Shown here: in pieces, positions 10,176 through 20,627 of the stretch
How the letters are laid out: every line of letters begins with the position of its first letter
Numbering within the stretch: position 1 is the stretch's first letter
Assembly: GCA_013423325.1 (NCBI GenBank)
Contig: BLJB01000106.1
Coordinates: 62,001 to 126,000 of the forward strand
DNA: 64,000 nucleotides
Direction of reading: 5' to 3'
From: Usnea hakonensis
Taxonomy: Eukaryota; Ascomycota; Lecanoromycetes; Lecanorales; Parmeliaceae
Program-made: the position numbers and the translations under genes
Notes under the pieces: model-generated
Told to the model about the DNA's origin: nothing
The model's input: the letters and a program-made list of their open reading frames with translations, nothing else
Database searches by the model: none

Positions 10176-11456
10176 ATGCCTAGGCAAAGATTCCTTTGGC
10201 GTTCGTCTCACTTTCCCCATCACCATTTCCCTCTTGGAGCGTCAATTACCAACCATCCAACCATGCCAGAAGCATTCACCTACTTTGACATGCAAAGGCG
10301 ACTGGCGGTGGCGTTCCCCAGTCACGAAAACTTCACGCTCCGCGTGTTTGAGGAGAATGGAAGACACTCTGGGACAGGGGATGCCGCCTCCTTAACGGAA
10401 TTAGCCAAGCAGAAAGCCAGAAAAGCAGATCGTAGCAAGTTCAAACCAAACGCTGAGAGGAGCTTCCCGGGCTTGGAAAATCTACCACTTAGATTACGAA
10501 ATGGCAGCCAGAGCTTCTCGCTCTGCGGAGACCACATCGAATCCAGGCGAAAAGCACTTGGGATTCCCATTACCGAAGATTGGTTCATGAACATTCAAAT
10601 CTTAATGCACGGACATGTGATCGCTATCTCCTTTAAACAGCTAAACTACCTTCTCGAGGCGCGCAGAGAGTTTGTCGCGTCAGGTGGATTAGACACTATC
10701 GGCCGCGAACACGAGGATGGCGCCGTCACTATTCAGTTAGCCCTCCTCAACACCAACCCAGACGGCAACTGCATCATAGTCGTTGATCGGATTCGTCTGG
10801 ACATCATCACTTTCCTCGAGGTGTCCCCACCTAGCTTCGCTTGGTGGTCTAAGAAACAAGGTCCTTGTCCGATCACTGATCCAGAGCAATGGAGCTCTAA
10901 ATTTGATCTTTTCTTGACGTCCCGACAAGATTTCTTCAACGGTATTGGAACCTCAAACGCCAATGAGATACTCCACTTGGCATGGGAACACCCTACACAA
11001 AAAGCGTCAGTCATCTTCGGCACGCCGGCACGTCGCGAAAGAGTCAAAGCTACGATTTTACAGTTCTTCGCTTTTGCCCATAGCAATCGGTACCAAAAGG
11101 CAGTGCCATCAGGGCGGAGCGGGGGCTCCGCATTTGCGGAACCTGCTTATATTACCCGTAACATTATCTCATTGCAGCAGAGAGTCTATGGGCACACTGC
11201 GTCTCCCACCAAGATCTCCAAGGAGCATTATGCAGACCTGTTTAACCGTGGTCTCCTCGATGAGAGGTACCCAGCTTTGGGTACTTTAAAATAGGGACGA
11301 AGAGAGCGCGACAGCACTCAGAAGGCAAAGAAGGTCGATATTTACGCGATCCGGTTCCTGCTAGCCACAACTTCAACTGCAGATGACTCAGATGCCTCTG
11401 ACCCAGACGACCCAGACGCCCCAGCTACACCCAAGAAATTCAAAGCTGGGTATTAA
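10176..11456 (+). CDS. Hypothetical protein, unrecognised
   Basis: A 372-codon open frame from ATG 10176 to TAG 11292-11294. A second ATG at 10263 (MPEAFTYFDMQRR) is an equally good start. I do not recognise a domain. It is soluble, of mixed composition and without TM segments. The frame continues past the TAG, unbroken, to a TAA at 11454-11456 and encodes a very acidic tail (DDSDASDPDDPDAP, then PKKFKAGY). One way to remove the TAG is an intron from the GT at 11281 to the AG at 11382, which keeps the phase and yields about 396 aa; the donor GTACTT is weak. I give the longer span. If no splicing occurs, the protein ends at 11294. It lies next to the ubiquitin-like relics, but no link is shown. 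Confidence 0.6.
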
Positions 11457-11951
11457 AGCAAAATTCTATTCACTTATCTATACTAGTCTTTAGAAAGAAG
11501 GGAGGGAAGGGACGAGGGTGGGCGATAATTAGAGGAACTACTCGGGGATTGAGCCATTGAATTCAATGAAGCAACAAGGTGCTTGTAGGTAGCAAGAGCA
11601 TTGACTATTCTCTACCGAAATACAAACTTAGAAGTCCGGAAAATAATGGCTCGACAAGAAAGGGACACCAAAAGCTACCGCACCACAAACCACCAACAGC
11701 CACCTCCTTAAACTCATTTTTGCAGCGTTTCAAGTACATGAAGACTGGTATTCTGTAAAGGGATCTGGAGCGAGGTGGGTGGGGCGGACAGGTTTGTGCA
11801 TGCATGCGCATGAGTGCCTTGGGGGGCTCATGCCTTGGGGGGGGGGGAGAGTTAGGGGGGTAGAGTTTTTGGGACTGGAGGGTTGAAGTTGGCTTTTTGG
11901 TAGAAGGAGATTTCTAGTTAGCTACAAGGAACGTGGAACGTGATGGTTGAA
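11457..11951. other. Spacer with G runs
   Basis: Convergent 3' ends of two hypothetical genes. Poly-G runs occur at 11820-11860. No gene seen. Confidence 0.45.
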
Positions 11952-12881
11952 TTAATCTTGTTCATTTAGCCAATCCTCGAGATAGTATGGGTCGATGACT
12001 GGGAGCATAATATCGAGCGCTTCTTCCTCCTCCGAGCGCAAACACAAGTACCATTCTCCATCAACCATGTCAATTATAAAATTGGAAAAGTTCTTCTGCC
12101 TTACTACCCTCGTGCGATCCTCATATTGGACGATAACCAAAGCACTGGGTGCTTGGGGGAGTCTCTGCGCAAGTACTACTACGGCTTGTCCCTCCTGTAC
12201 CCCTGCAAAGATTCGTATATCGTCTTTGGCCGGGTCCGCCACCATATGCTTGAGGCACTCTTTGACTGCCTGGAGCTCTTCCTTTGCCGAAGCGAGAGCG
12301 GTGTCATGGTCTTCCCTTTGCTTAGACTCGTTCTCAAGAAGCTGTTTTGTTATCCGGAGCTCTTCTTTTGCCGATGCGAGAGCGGTAACATGATCTTCCC
12401 TTTGCTGCTTGGACTCGTTCTCAAGGCGCTGTTTCGTTATCCGGAGCTCTTCTTTTGCCGACGCGAGAGCGGTGTCATGGTCCTCTTCCCTTTGCATGGA
12501 CTCGCTCTCAAAGCGCCGTTTCGTTGTCCGGAGCTCTTGCCTAGCGGAAGCGAGAGCGGTATCACGATCTTTCGTTTTGCTAGACTCGTTCTGGAGGCGC
12601 TCTTTCACTGTCTGGAGCTCTTCCTTTGCCGAAGCGAGAGCGGTGCCACGATCTTCCCTTTGCTTAGACTCGTTCTCAAAGCGCTGTTTCGTTGTCCGGA
12701 GCTCTTCCTTTGCCCAAGCGAGAGCGATGTCACGATCTTCCCTTTGCTCAGATTCGTTTTTCAGGCGCACTTTGACTGCCTGGAGCTCTTCCCTGGTCGA
12801 AATTAGGAGAGCATCGCCGTTCTTCATTGGTGTGTCTTGAGAACCCTCTGGCTCGCCAATGCTTGCGGTAGATGAGAACAT
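11952..12881 (-). CDS. Coiled-coil protein made of 28-29-residue tandem repeats
   Basis: Intronless 309-aa frame of unknown function. Residues 1-29 are a Ser/Gly-rich head. Residues 30-213 are seven tandem units (six full, one partial) with EEL or QEL at 31, 59, 87, 115, 144, 173 and 201, so the spacings are 28, 28, 28, 29, 29 and 28. The consensus is roughly KEELRTTKQRLENES plus KQREDHDTALASA. Twenty-eight residues are four heptads, so the repeat should form one long charged coiled coil, with 29-residue units acting as skips. A globular-looking C-terminal part (about 218-309) contains IRIFAGVQEGQAVVVLAQRLP and an acidic end. The antisense strand is also open across the repeats, a by-product of unit length divisible by three. 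Start at 12881; no better ATG lies upstream. Confidence 0.7.
   Translation of the reverse strand: MFSSTASIGEPEGSQDTPMKNGDALLISTREELQAVKVRLKNESEQREDRDIALAWAKEELRTTKQRFENESKQREDRGTALASAKEELQTVKERLQNESSKTKDRDTALASARQELRTTKRRFESESMQREEDHDTALASAKEELRITKQRLENESKQQREDHVTALASAKEELRITKQLLENESKQREDHDTALASAKEELQAVKECLKHMVADPAKDDIRIFAGVQEGQAVVVLAQRLPQAPSALVIVQYEDRTRVVRQKNFSNFIIDMVDGEWYLCLRSEEEEALDIMLPVIDPYYLEDWLNEQD
12243..12797 (-). repeat. 84-87-bp coding minisatellite
   Basis: Tandem units of 84, 84, 84, 87, 87 and 84 bp plus a partial one within the coiled-coil gene. Every length is a multiple of three, so the frame is kept. Confidence 0.8.
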
Positions 12882-13491
12882 GATCCAGCATCCAGGGGGA
12901 AAGAAAGGGAACGGGACTGCAAAGGTTTGGGATGATGGAAGTTGTAAGCGGGTTTAGCTCTGGCTCGGTTGACTTGTCACCTTGCTTTGAGCGGGGATGA
13001 TGATGATGAAAACGAGGTTGACTTATCACCTTGCTTTGAGCGGAGATGATGAACGTGAGATGTGGAGATGATGAAAGTGAGATGTGGGAAACAAATAAAA
13101 CCTCACCTATTTACTATGCATTATTAATGCTCTCTTTTTGCCATCTGATTGGGCTGTCATTGCCGCTAAATTGTTACAGCTTGATATCCTCACTTCATCC
13201 AATGCGAATTCCGGCTATGAGATCATTGGGGAAAAGGATCGAATAGTATCTTCCGTTTCCCCTCTTCAGCAGCACTCTTTCGTCATATTCCTGCAAAGAC
13301 TTGAAGGGGGTTAAAAGTTCCAAGATATAAAACCGAAAAATGTATATACTATCTATAACTATATGCTGAAACGCTATGCATGCAGTGCGCCAGTACTATG
13401 TGACCAAAAGTTCCAGAAATTAAGCCTGTTTCCCCATAGCGCCGTGCTGAAACGCAGCAAAATCAGTATCATACCGTTCGTAAAATCTAAA
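12882..13491. other. Spacer between coiled-coil gene promoter and MFS-fusion 3' end
   Basis: Apart from the 49-bp repeat, there is only AT-rich sequence and the 3' flank of the fusion gene. No gene seen. Confidence 0.45.
12967..13064. repeat. 49-bp tandem direct repeat upstream of the coiled-coil gene
   Basis: Copies at 12967-13015 and 13016-13064 share GGTTGACTTRTCACCTTGC and TTTGAGCGGRGATGATGA. A shorter echo (GATGATGAAMGTGAGATGTG) follows to about 13088. It lies 86 bases upstream of the ATG, in the presumed promoter. Confidence 0.75.
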
Positions 13492-16273
13492 TCAGCCAGG
13501 CCACTGCTCCTTGTTCCGCTGGCAAGAACAATCCGCCTCTCTTCCCTCAGCATGACAAGAGCATCGACTCTGGGCCTCCCGGCCCTCAACATGCTCACAA
13601 GTCGGGAGATCAGAGGCCGTAGTCTCGGAGCTCGTCTTCTTCCTCCGGACCACGGCGCTGAAGATCCTGTTCGCTTTGTTGGGCGTTGTGGGTCTCATCG
13701 TGCCACCTAGTATGGAGTTCTGTCTCGAATGCACAGGGTCCACCTGCTTCTTGGCCGCTGGGCTTCCGGAAAGGTACATGGGCATCAGGGCACCAAAAGC
13801 GAACGCGGCGACCACTACGCAAAAGGCGTAGCGAACATTGTGGCTGCTGGCTACCGGCCACATGATGGCTGGGATGATTGCCCCACCTGACGTGGCAGCT
13901 GTAATGAGTACTGAGCCGGTCTTGGTGTGCTTGCCCAGTCCGCGCAAAGATATGGCGAATATGAGAGAGAAGATTCCGGATTCGAAGAAGAGGACTAGTA
14001 CAATCATGGCGACACCTTGATAGCCATCAAGGCTCATAGCGAGGACCGAAGTAACAATGACACCAATAAAAAGCAAAAAGAGGATACGGCGGGGTTTGAT
14101 AAGCAGGCCTGCGACAGCACTTATGAAGCGGCCGATAGCAAAGACGGAGTGTCCGACTGCTTGGTAGTTGAAAGGGCCAATGTCGGAATTAGGCTTCACG
14201 TAGGCAATATACTCTTCAAAATATGTTGCAACGGATTCTTGGCCTCCAACGTAGCAGAACTGGGCAAAAATGCCAAATATGAGAGTCGTATAGATGACTG
14301 GGAGACCGGCAGCTTTTTTTCCAAAGACACTCTCACGCCTCTCGGCCATCTCCTCCAATTCATCATCGGAAGCTTCCGGTATCGGCAAATAGAAGAAGAT
14401 CAGAGCTAGGCAGACGTCGAATAAAGCAATGCCAAGATATGTCCATTGTACGTCGATAAGTGAAGGTGCGTCGAGCACACTGCTGAAAAGTACCTTCTTT
14501 GCCAGAATAGGAGACAACACACTCCCAATGGCTTGCACGCCTTGCGAAATGTTCAGGCGAACCTCGGCGTATTCTGGAGGGCCACAGAGTGAAATGAATG
14601 GGTTTCCGGCCAGCTCAAGTGTTGCCACTCCAAGACCGATGATGAAGTTGGAAACGAGAAAGGCAGGGAACGATGCAAGAACCGCGGAAGGCCAGAAAAC
14701 CAACGTACCGACTCCGTACACACATAAACCAGTGATGAACGAGGCTTTGAACCCCCATTTCTTGAAAATGTACCTTCCAAAGGTGAGAGGAGCGAAGAAA
14801 TAGGCGGCATAATACGCAGAATGAAGTGCGACAGCTTGACCAGCGCTCGTTCGAACAATGGTCTGGAATTGTTGATTCAAGATCTGCAAGAGACCGTACG
14901 CGAACCCCCAGAGGAAGAAAAGGATTGTGACTAAAGCCAGTGGAACGTATGATTGCTTGTTAGTCAGTTTGACCATACTTCTAGCTTGATGATCGTTGAC
15001 GAAGTCGAAAATGGTCAGACTTGGTGTTCGAGATCTGGTCGTGCCAACAGTTGCCGCTGCCGTTTGTGTTTGCTGCAACATCGCAGGTGTTGTGTCCGGA
15101 GTCGTCAGGAAGTCCACCATACCCATACTGTCTTCTTGACTTGAAGGAAGATGTGTGTCACGCAGTGGGCTTTGGGGAGGAGCAGAGCTTGACGTGGTGT
15201 GATGTTTGGGAGCCATATTCGCCCACTGAGCATCGCCAGGTCCAGAGAATGGATTACCGGTCAAATCACCAGCATGTTTTATACGGCCGAGCAAATTTGG
15301 GAAGACCTTCGTCACCAGAGGCTTAACACCAGGCACGCACGCCACGATTATCCCGACATGCACTTCTACTGCGGACCACATAAAGGACAAGGACGCTATC
15401 CACGAATAATCATATTCTGCATTGGAAGCAGCAGATCCAGAGTTATCTTGCAAGCGTGACAGAGCCGCAGACTCGAGATATGCTATCCTGACCACGTCGA
15501 CCACAGCAACGAATGCACCAAAGCTGAATGTGATGATCAAGATAAGCTTTTCATTACGGGGTAGCCTCATGCTCGTCAGGATAGGCATAGGTAGGAATAG
15601 TATTGCCAGATCGGTGATGATGTTGACTGGTGCAGAGGAGAGGTATAGCGTGACGATGTCGGTGCACTTCGCCGTTGGCTTGATTGGGTCTTCGAAAGCG
15701 GCTCCCACAGGGCGGCATTGGAATATGTTGAGAAGGGTCAAGGCAAAGCCGGCTACATTGACCACAATGAGTGTGGCAACAGTTGACCATCTGAAAACCT
15801 GGTGATTCTTCGACAGGGTCAAGTAAAAGAGGCAGATTGAGGTCTTCGTAGCCATTAATGCCGGATTCTAATGTCTTGTAAGCGCTCAGCCTCGATCGCC
15901 TCTTAACGTGCACATACATAAAGAACGGAGAAGGCATATTCAGCTTTCTTCAAGGATTCGCGGTCGTGTGCTGCAACATTTTTTTCGTGACGGCCGAGTC
16001 CGACGCCTGTTCCGTAGCATATGGAGAAGGAGAAACCAAAAGCCACAAGCTGCCATCTCTTAGCCATGGACAACGCTTGCTGAGCAGGAACTGGATATGG
16101 CTCACCCATGCTACAACGATAGCGTAGTCGTCATTGCTCACTCGCTTGACCACGCCGATGCGCGAGACCAGTCGCAGTAGGATGAAGCCTGTAGATACGC
16201 AAAGAAAGGCAATCACAACGGCAAGCACTGTTGGACCACGATCCTGCATGGCCAATGTTGCTGAGTCGGCCAT
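13492..16273 (-). CDS. Rhodopsin-domain receptor fused to FucP-type MFS transporter
   Basis: Exons 16273-16106, 16049-15918 and 15867-13492 give 891 aa. Introns are 16050-16105 and 15868-15917; the first acceptor could also be 9 bases earlier. Residues 1 to about 280 are a complete fungal rhodopsin domain: VSNDDYAIVVAW, YAFSVLYNPALMATKTSICLF and YSWIASLSFMWSAVEVHVGI. A Ser/Thr/Pro linker of about 110 residues includes MGMVDFLTTPD, typical of rhodopsin-family tails. From about 400 an MFS domain of the fucose/glucose-galactose permease (FHS) group begins (YVPLALVTILFFLWGFAYG, LNQQFQTIVRTSAGQA, ELAGNPFISLCGPPEYAEVR) with 12 predicted TM segments and a cytosolic Lys/Arg/Cys tail. Both domains lie in one uninterrupted exon, so the fusion is not a splice guess. 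It may couple sensing to uptake. Substrate unknown. Confidence 0.88.
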
Positions 16274-17622
16274 GGTTGTCGGCAGCCCACGTGCTCGGCT
16301 TCACTGCAAGTTCTCATGGGATTTGGAGTATGAGAGTGTTTTCCGAAGCCATTGTCCCTTCTCTTGATTTGCAGGGACTTCACATGTCGACCGTGAGAGG
16401 CGCGGATGAGTCGGGGTGTTGAGAGAAGGAACAGGTCTTGGGGTATGATGGATGATGGATGATGGAATTTGTGTTGAGGTGGTGAAGGCATGGCGGACAG
16501 GAATTGGACCGAGTATCGAGTATGTCGATTATCGGTTATGGATTATTCGATACCAGGCTGGAAGAAGGAAAGTGTAATTGGAATTTTGACTTTGATCGCA
16601 GGCGAGGATCAATCCATTGGATGGTGTGGGGTTAAAAATGATAAAGTATGATATACGTAAATACTTATCACAAGTACTCCGTACTCGTACTGAATGAGAA
16701 AGAGAGAGAGATCCTTCTCCAATGACGCCACTCAGATAAATGGTGGGGGTCCAACTAATTCCTTCTCGGTTAGAACAGGACGCGCTATGTCATCAAGTCA
16801 ACCCTTGCCCCGCACTCCGCACATTCAATTGCCGAACATGTCTAAACCCCTTTCGGACTAGTTTGCAGGCGCCACCACCCTTAGAGACTCCGACACCGCT
16901 CTCTGACTTCGAATTCTAACCCTAAGGTACCCAGTACAACAATAATATAATATAATGCCTCGTTGAACAATGTGCTTATTCCTATGCTGCGGTATGTACT
17001 TATAGTGGCGATAAACATAAAGTAGTAAAATATCGACACAGAAAGCATGCGACCTATATCTTCATACCACTTACCTGACATATACAATCTGCTGCTTTAC
17101 TGTTTATTAGCTCAATGGCAGTCCAAGTACTAGAGTCCCTTTCGAATTGGCATGACCATCAGAAATTGTAGCCTACCGAAATCTCCACCGTTCGTCTCAT
17201 AAACAGACCCTTCTACGGAGAAGACGAATTCCCGAGCATTCTGACCAGAACAAAGCCCCCAGATTTGTCCGCAAGTTGCAGCTTGCGTCCGACACGGATA
17301 CTGTGGCCATTCACTTTTCCCACTGCGTCTGGTACTGTGGTGTTTCTGTCAAAGGGTAGAGTCATGGCCACAATTTTTACTCTAGAAAAGCATGACGAGT
17401 CCTGCACGGGGGCTAACACGTACGGGCCCTTATATTGTCAGCGAACTCCGTAATTCCGTCTGCGGGTATATGTGGTCTTGACGATCTAGGACAACAATGC
17501 TCAATTGGTCTCCACATGCCGCATGCTATCCATTCAACGTCGTTAGGCTCTCCTTCTTTGGGACGCGAACAGTCATGTGACCCTTTGGTTCTTTATACAT
17601 GAACTTAATCTTTGTCCGAAAC
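16274..17622. other. Promoter of the fusion gene and spacer; no convincing gene
   Basis: Contains a GTAC-rich cluster at 16673-16690 and AT-rich sequence to 17100. A small minus-strand frame (17366-17213, beginning MTLPFDRNTTVPD) has no family match and no support from its surroundings, so I leave it uncalled. Confidence 0.45.
16681..16690 (-). repeat. GTACGAGTAC motif, site 2
   Basis: Reverse-orientation copy (GTACTCGTAC) about 410 bases upstream of the fusion gene ATG, directly preceded by the related GTACTCC. Confidence 0.5.
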
Positions 17623-19994
17623 TCATGTCTGTGTCCAACGGGTCTCGATCGGGCTATAGGCAGGATGAGCAAGAACCGGGTCTCCAAGTTGGGCCACCCT
17701 AAACCCGTCTCGACTCAGTTGGTCCCATTCGTTGTTGGGGACATCTAGCATAGCAGAGATATCCATTGGCCCACTCTGCTGATGAGCTTGAAGTGGCACA
17801 CTATGATCTGGAAATGGAGACCAGAACATGTCTGCTGGTTTGGTAAAAGGTCTTGGACTATTTCTGACGGCTGAGAAAGGAAATCCACTGGTTGTGTCCT
17901 TCGTGTGATGTTTAGACGGGTGTGCGCGGGTATTTCCGGGACCTGGGGTATCTGGTAATTTCGTCGGTACCTCCGGCGGAAGATCGTAGGCTATTTGGGC
18001 AACCCCGGAAGGCAGTTGAATCTTCCACTGCCGAGAAAGGGCCATTACGATATCAAGACCCCGGACAGCAAAAGCGTGGTTGGCGGACAAGTCCCGAAAA
18101 CAGGTGATACTCAGAGCCAGGTCTTGGGCTGAAGAAGAATTAGGAAGGTTCAACAGATGGATGATCGATGTGGATAGGAGAATATGAGTTGCCACGAGCG
18201 GAACACGGCGAAGTCCATATGTCTGACGATATTTTCCGAGAAGCGAGGCCCCGTTGCTGGCACAAGATGTGCAGATGTCTCGAGGTGAGATCTTAGAGTT
18301 CTTGAGATCGACTTTGAGAAAAGGACGGAATAGATGCGACACCACAGTATGATAATATGCACTGTTCGAGTTAGTCAGAAGCAATGACAGGTTCCGCTGA
18401 TAAACCATAAATCATGAGACGCATCAACTCCTACACTTACTGCAGACAGAGAACGTGGGGTGTGGTGACCTCCCTCAGTCGAAGTTTGTCTGGCAAATTG
18501 TTGAACCATCGCGTATATCTTGCATAAAAGTCGAGAAGCTTCTTGCTGGTAAATCGCTCACGCGGCGCGTAGAACATGAAGACAGTGTCATTCACAATCT
18601 CTGAGAGTGAACTCAAGGCACGGATTAGGGTGGTCGGTACCGCAGGTTGCTCAGCGCCAGGTATACTCATCCACCCAGAATCTGTATACGGCCTCCAAAG
18701 TGTTTGCTCGTATTGCTCCACGACATTCGGCAGGTCCAGATTGATGGCTGTCCGCGGCAGCTGGGAAATTCTCCCTATGCAAATAGACCAGGTGCTGGTT
18801 CTTATCAGCATTGCCCCCGAGGAGTCTCGTCGGGTATCTCACGTGTCGTTGATAAAGCAACCCCAAAACGTGATCCTGCGAACTTCTAATTCCGTAGGGT
18901 TGAATTTGTCACTCGCTGAAGCAAACGAGAGATGTAGACCAAGCTCGATCACCATCCTTATACATCTCCCTGCATACTGAAACCCACTACTGTCACGGCC
19001 ACAGCTTGCTTCCCGAACGCCCATGAGGGCCAAGGCTTGGACAGTGGTCAAATTGGAAGCATCGCTTTCGTTGAGCAGACGCTTTGCTTCGGCAAAGAAA
19101 TGGTCCCCTGACGTACTAGGATCAGAAGATATTTCACGAGCCTCTGGTCGATCCGAGTATGCGCATGCGAACGCCAGTAGAGCGTTGACCATGAGTGGGC
19201 TGCAATACTTGCTCCGACCTTTGGCCATATCATCCATGAAAAGCTCCTTTGAAAACAACACATAGTAAGGATGTGCCCAACAAAAGTAAATGCTTAGCAA
19301 ATGCTCCACGAACGCGGCGTCTCGAGTGACTCTAGTCCATACTTCTGTGGTCTGGAGGTGCATGGGAGAGCGTTCGCCGTCAGAAACAAGACCCAGACTC
19401 GATGTATGTCCATAGTGCTTGACCAACCCCGATGCGTCTATGGAAGGACGTCCAATCAAGTTGGATAAATCTCCTTCAGCAGTTTTGGCGCCCGAGCCTT
19501 CGGGCAGCATCACGTTTCTTTTCAGAGATTCGGCAATAGTGTCAAGGTCCTCATCCGCTCGTATTTGCTGCACAATCTCGGTGACTTCCGCATCCGTAGA
19601 TGACCGTATCGACGCGACAATGATGCCAAGAGCGTCATTCTGTCCCTTCAATGCCTCGATGTCTCGCTTCAATGCCGCCTTCCGTCTGTGATCGCTATCA
19701 ACATCATAGAAGCAAGGTGTCCGGTATACTGCGGTACAGGTCGAGCAATTGGGCATACCACCATCGCACTGTAATACCATGTCAGCAAAATGAATCTTGG
19801 CCTGTGCCCTTGACGAATGAAACAGAGTCATGCGAGACAGACACACAGCGGCAACGCACCTTGGATTTGCGCTTGCGACATGGTATACACGCGCTGGAGA
19901 TGCATCTCCTTTTGGAAGATCTGGGGAGGGCGGGAACTGAGCTCAATGTAGATGTCGAGTCATCCTGCTCGTCTTTTGGTCGAATTGCCCGCAT
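17623..19994 (-). CDS. Zn2Cys6 transcription factor with fungal-specific TF domain
   Basis: Binuclear zinc-cluster activator. Exons 19994-19860, 19768-18843, 18794-18441 and 18361-17623 give 717 aa. The first intron lies inside the zinc cluster. After splicing, Cys36, 39, 46, 53, 56 and 64 form C-x2-C-x6-C-x6-C-x2-C-x7-C (CIPCRKRKSKC then CSTC). Residues about 75-110 can form the linker coiled coil. The middle-homology (Fungal_trans) domain covers about 180-460 (LLSIYFCWAHPYYVLFSKELF, FQYAGRCIRMVIELGLHLSF, INDTTWSICIGRISQLPR). The third intron uses a GACTAAC branch and joins LCL to HAYYHTVVSHLFRP. The layout resembles XlnR-type regulators. It is divergent from the FAD monooxygenase and tandem with the transporter fusion, which suggests a pathway-specific role, an inference from position only. 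Confidence 0.9.
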
Positions 19995-20186
19995 CGTGCG
20001 GGGTGTAATGAAAAGAAGGCAGCGGTGTGGAAAGCTGCAGCCCAAGCGCGTCAAGTTCAGTGGGTGCCTGCGTCAAGTGCATGAACTTGAAGGGACACCA
20101 GTGTCTAATGTATCCAAGACTTATACTTATATGACACCTTCCCAATCTTGCTCATTTCCATGCCGCCTATCAAGTACTCTGCGTAA

Positions 20187-20196
20187 GTACTCGTAC
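20187..20196 (-). repeat. GTACGAGTAC motif, site 3
   Basis: Reverse-orientation copy in the bidirectional promoter, 193 bases upstream of the Zn2Cys6 ATG. Confidence 0.5.
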
Positions 20197-20271
20197 TCAG
20201 TAGTAATGAGAAATGTGCGGACCTCGGCCCTCCCAAGGAATTACTAAAAGAAGCGGCAAGGCTAAAAATAA

Positions 20272-20508
20272 AAATTACTTACCTTAGATTTTTTCTCCTG
20301 AGTTCGCAAACGTCCTATCATTGTCAATCTGCTCTACTTCATCTCTGTCCATTTGACTAGGTGAGCCGGTACGCGTGTAAATCGTCAAAATAGCAGGAAT
20401 CCTCGATGGATTCTAAAAGCAGGCTAATCTTCCTGACTGGTCGCGGGCTTTTTTCCCGCGCTCTGATGCCGAAATTACTTGCCTTGAGTATCTGCCCTGA
20501 GCTCCGCA
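20272..20508. repeat. Imperfect ~37-bp direct repeat pair
   Basis: Copies near 20272-20309 and 20472-20508 both start AAATTACTTRCCTT and both contain CCTGAG, TC and CGCA at matching spacing. The pair flanks the CGG palindrome. Confidence 0.5.
20442..20460. promoter_or_regulatory. CGG-N9-CCG inverted repeat, candidate zinc-cluster site
   Basis: CGCGGG, a 7-base CTTTTTT spacer, then CCCGCG: a perfect 6-bp palindrome 168 bases upstream of the monooxygenase ATG. Zn2Cys6 dimers commonly bind inverted CGG triplets, so this is a plausible target of the adjacent factor. Binding is inference. Confidence 0.45.
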
Positions 20509-20627
20509 CCATCGTCCACTGACAGCGGCCGCAATGCTACGAATTATAAACTTCAACACTCCGTATCTCCGTCATTCCGAGCGACACTGCATCTTCCATT
20601 TGAAGAGCATGTTCACATATTGTAACC

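Larger units (their letters stand above)
19995..20627. promoter_or_regulatory. Bidirectional promoter between Zn2Cys6 factor and monooxygenase
   Basis: 633 bases between two divergent ATGs. It holds a GTACTCGTAC motif (20187-20196), two imperfect copies of a ~37-bp direct repeat starting at 20272 and 20472, and a perfect inverted repeat at 20442-20460. These make it the best candidate operator region of the window. Confidence 0.6.

Noticed and set aside
12126..12806. 226-codon plus-strand frame antisense to the coiled-coil gene
   Set aside because: It is open only because the 84/87-bp units are multiples of three. The sense strand gives a regular heptad pattern; the antisense product is Cys/Leu/Phe-rich without pattern.
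17213..17419. Minus-strand 68-codon frame with VNGHSIRVGRKLQL
   Set aside because: Looks partly protein-like but has no neighbouring exons I can join and no recognised domain.
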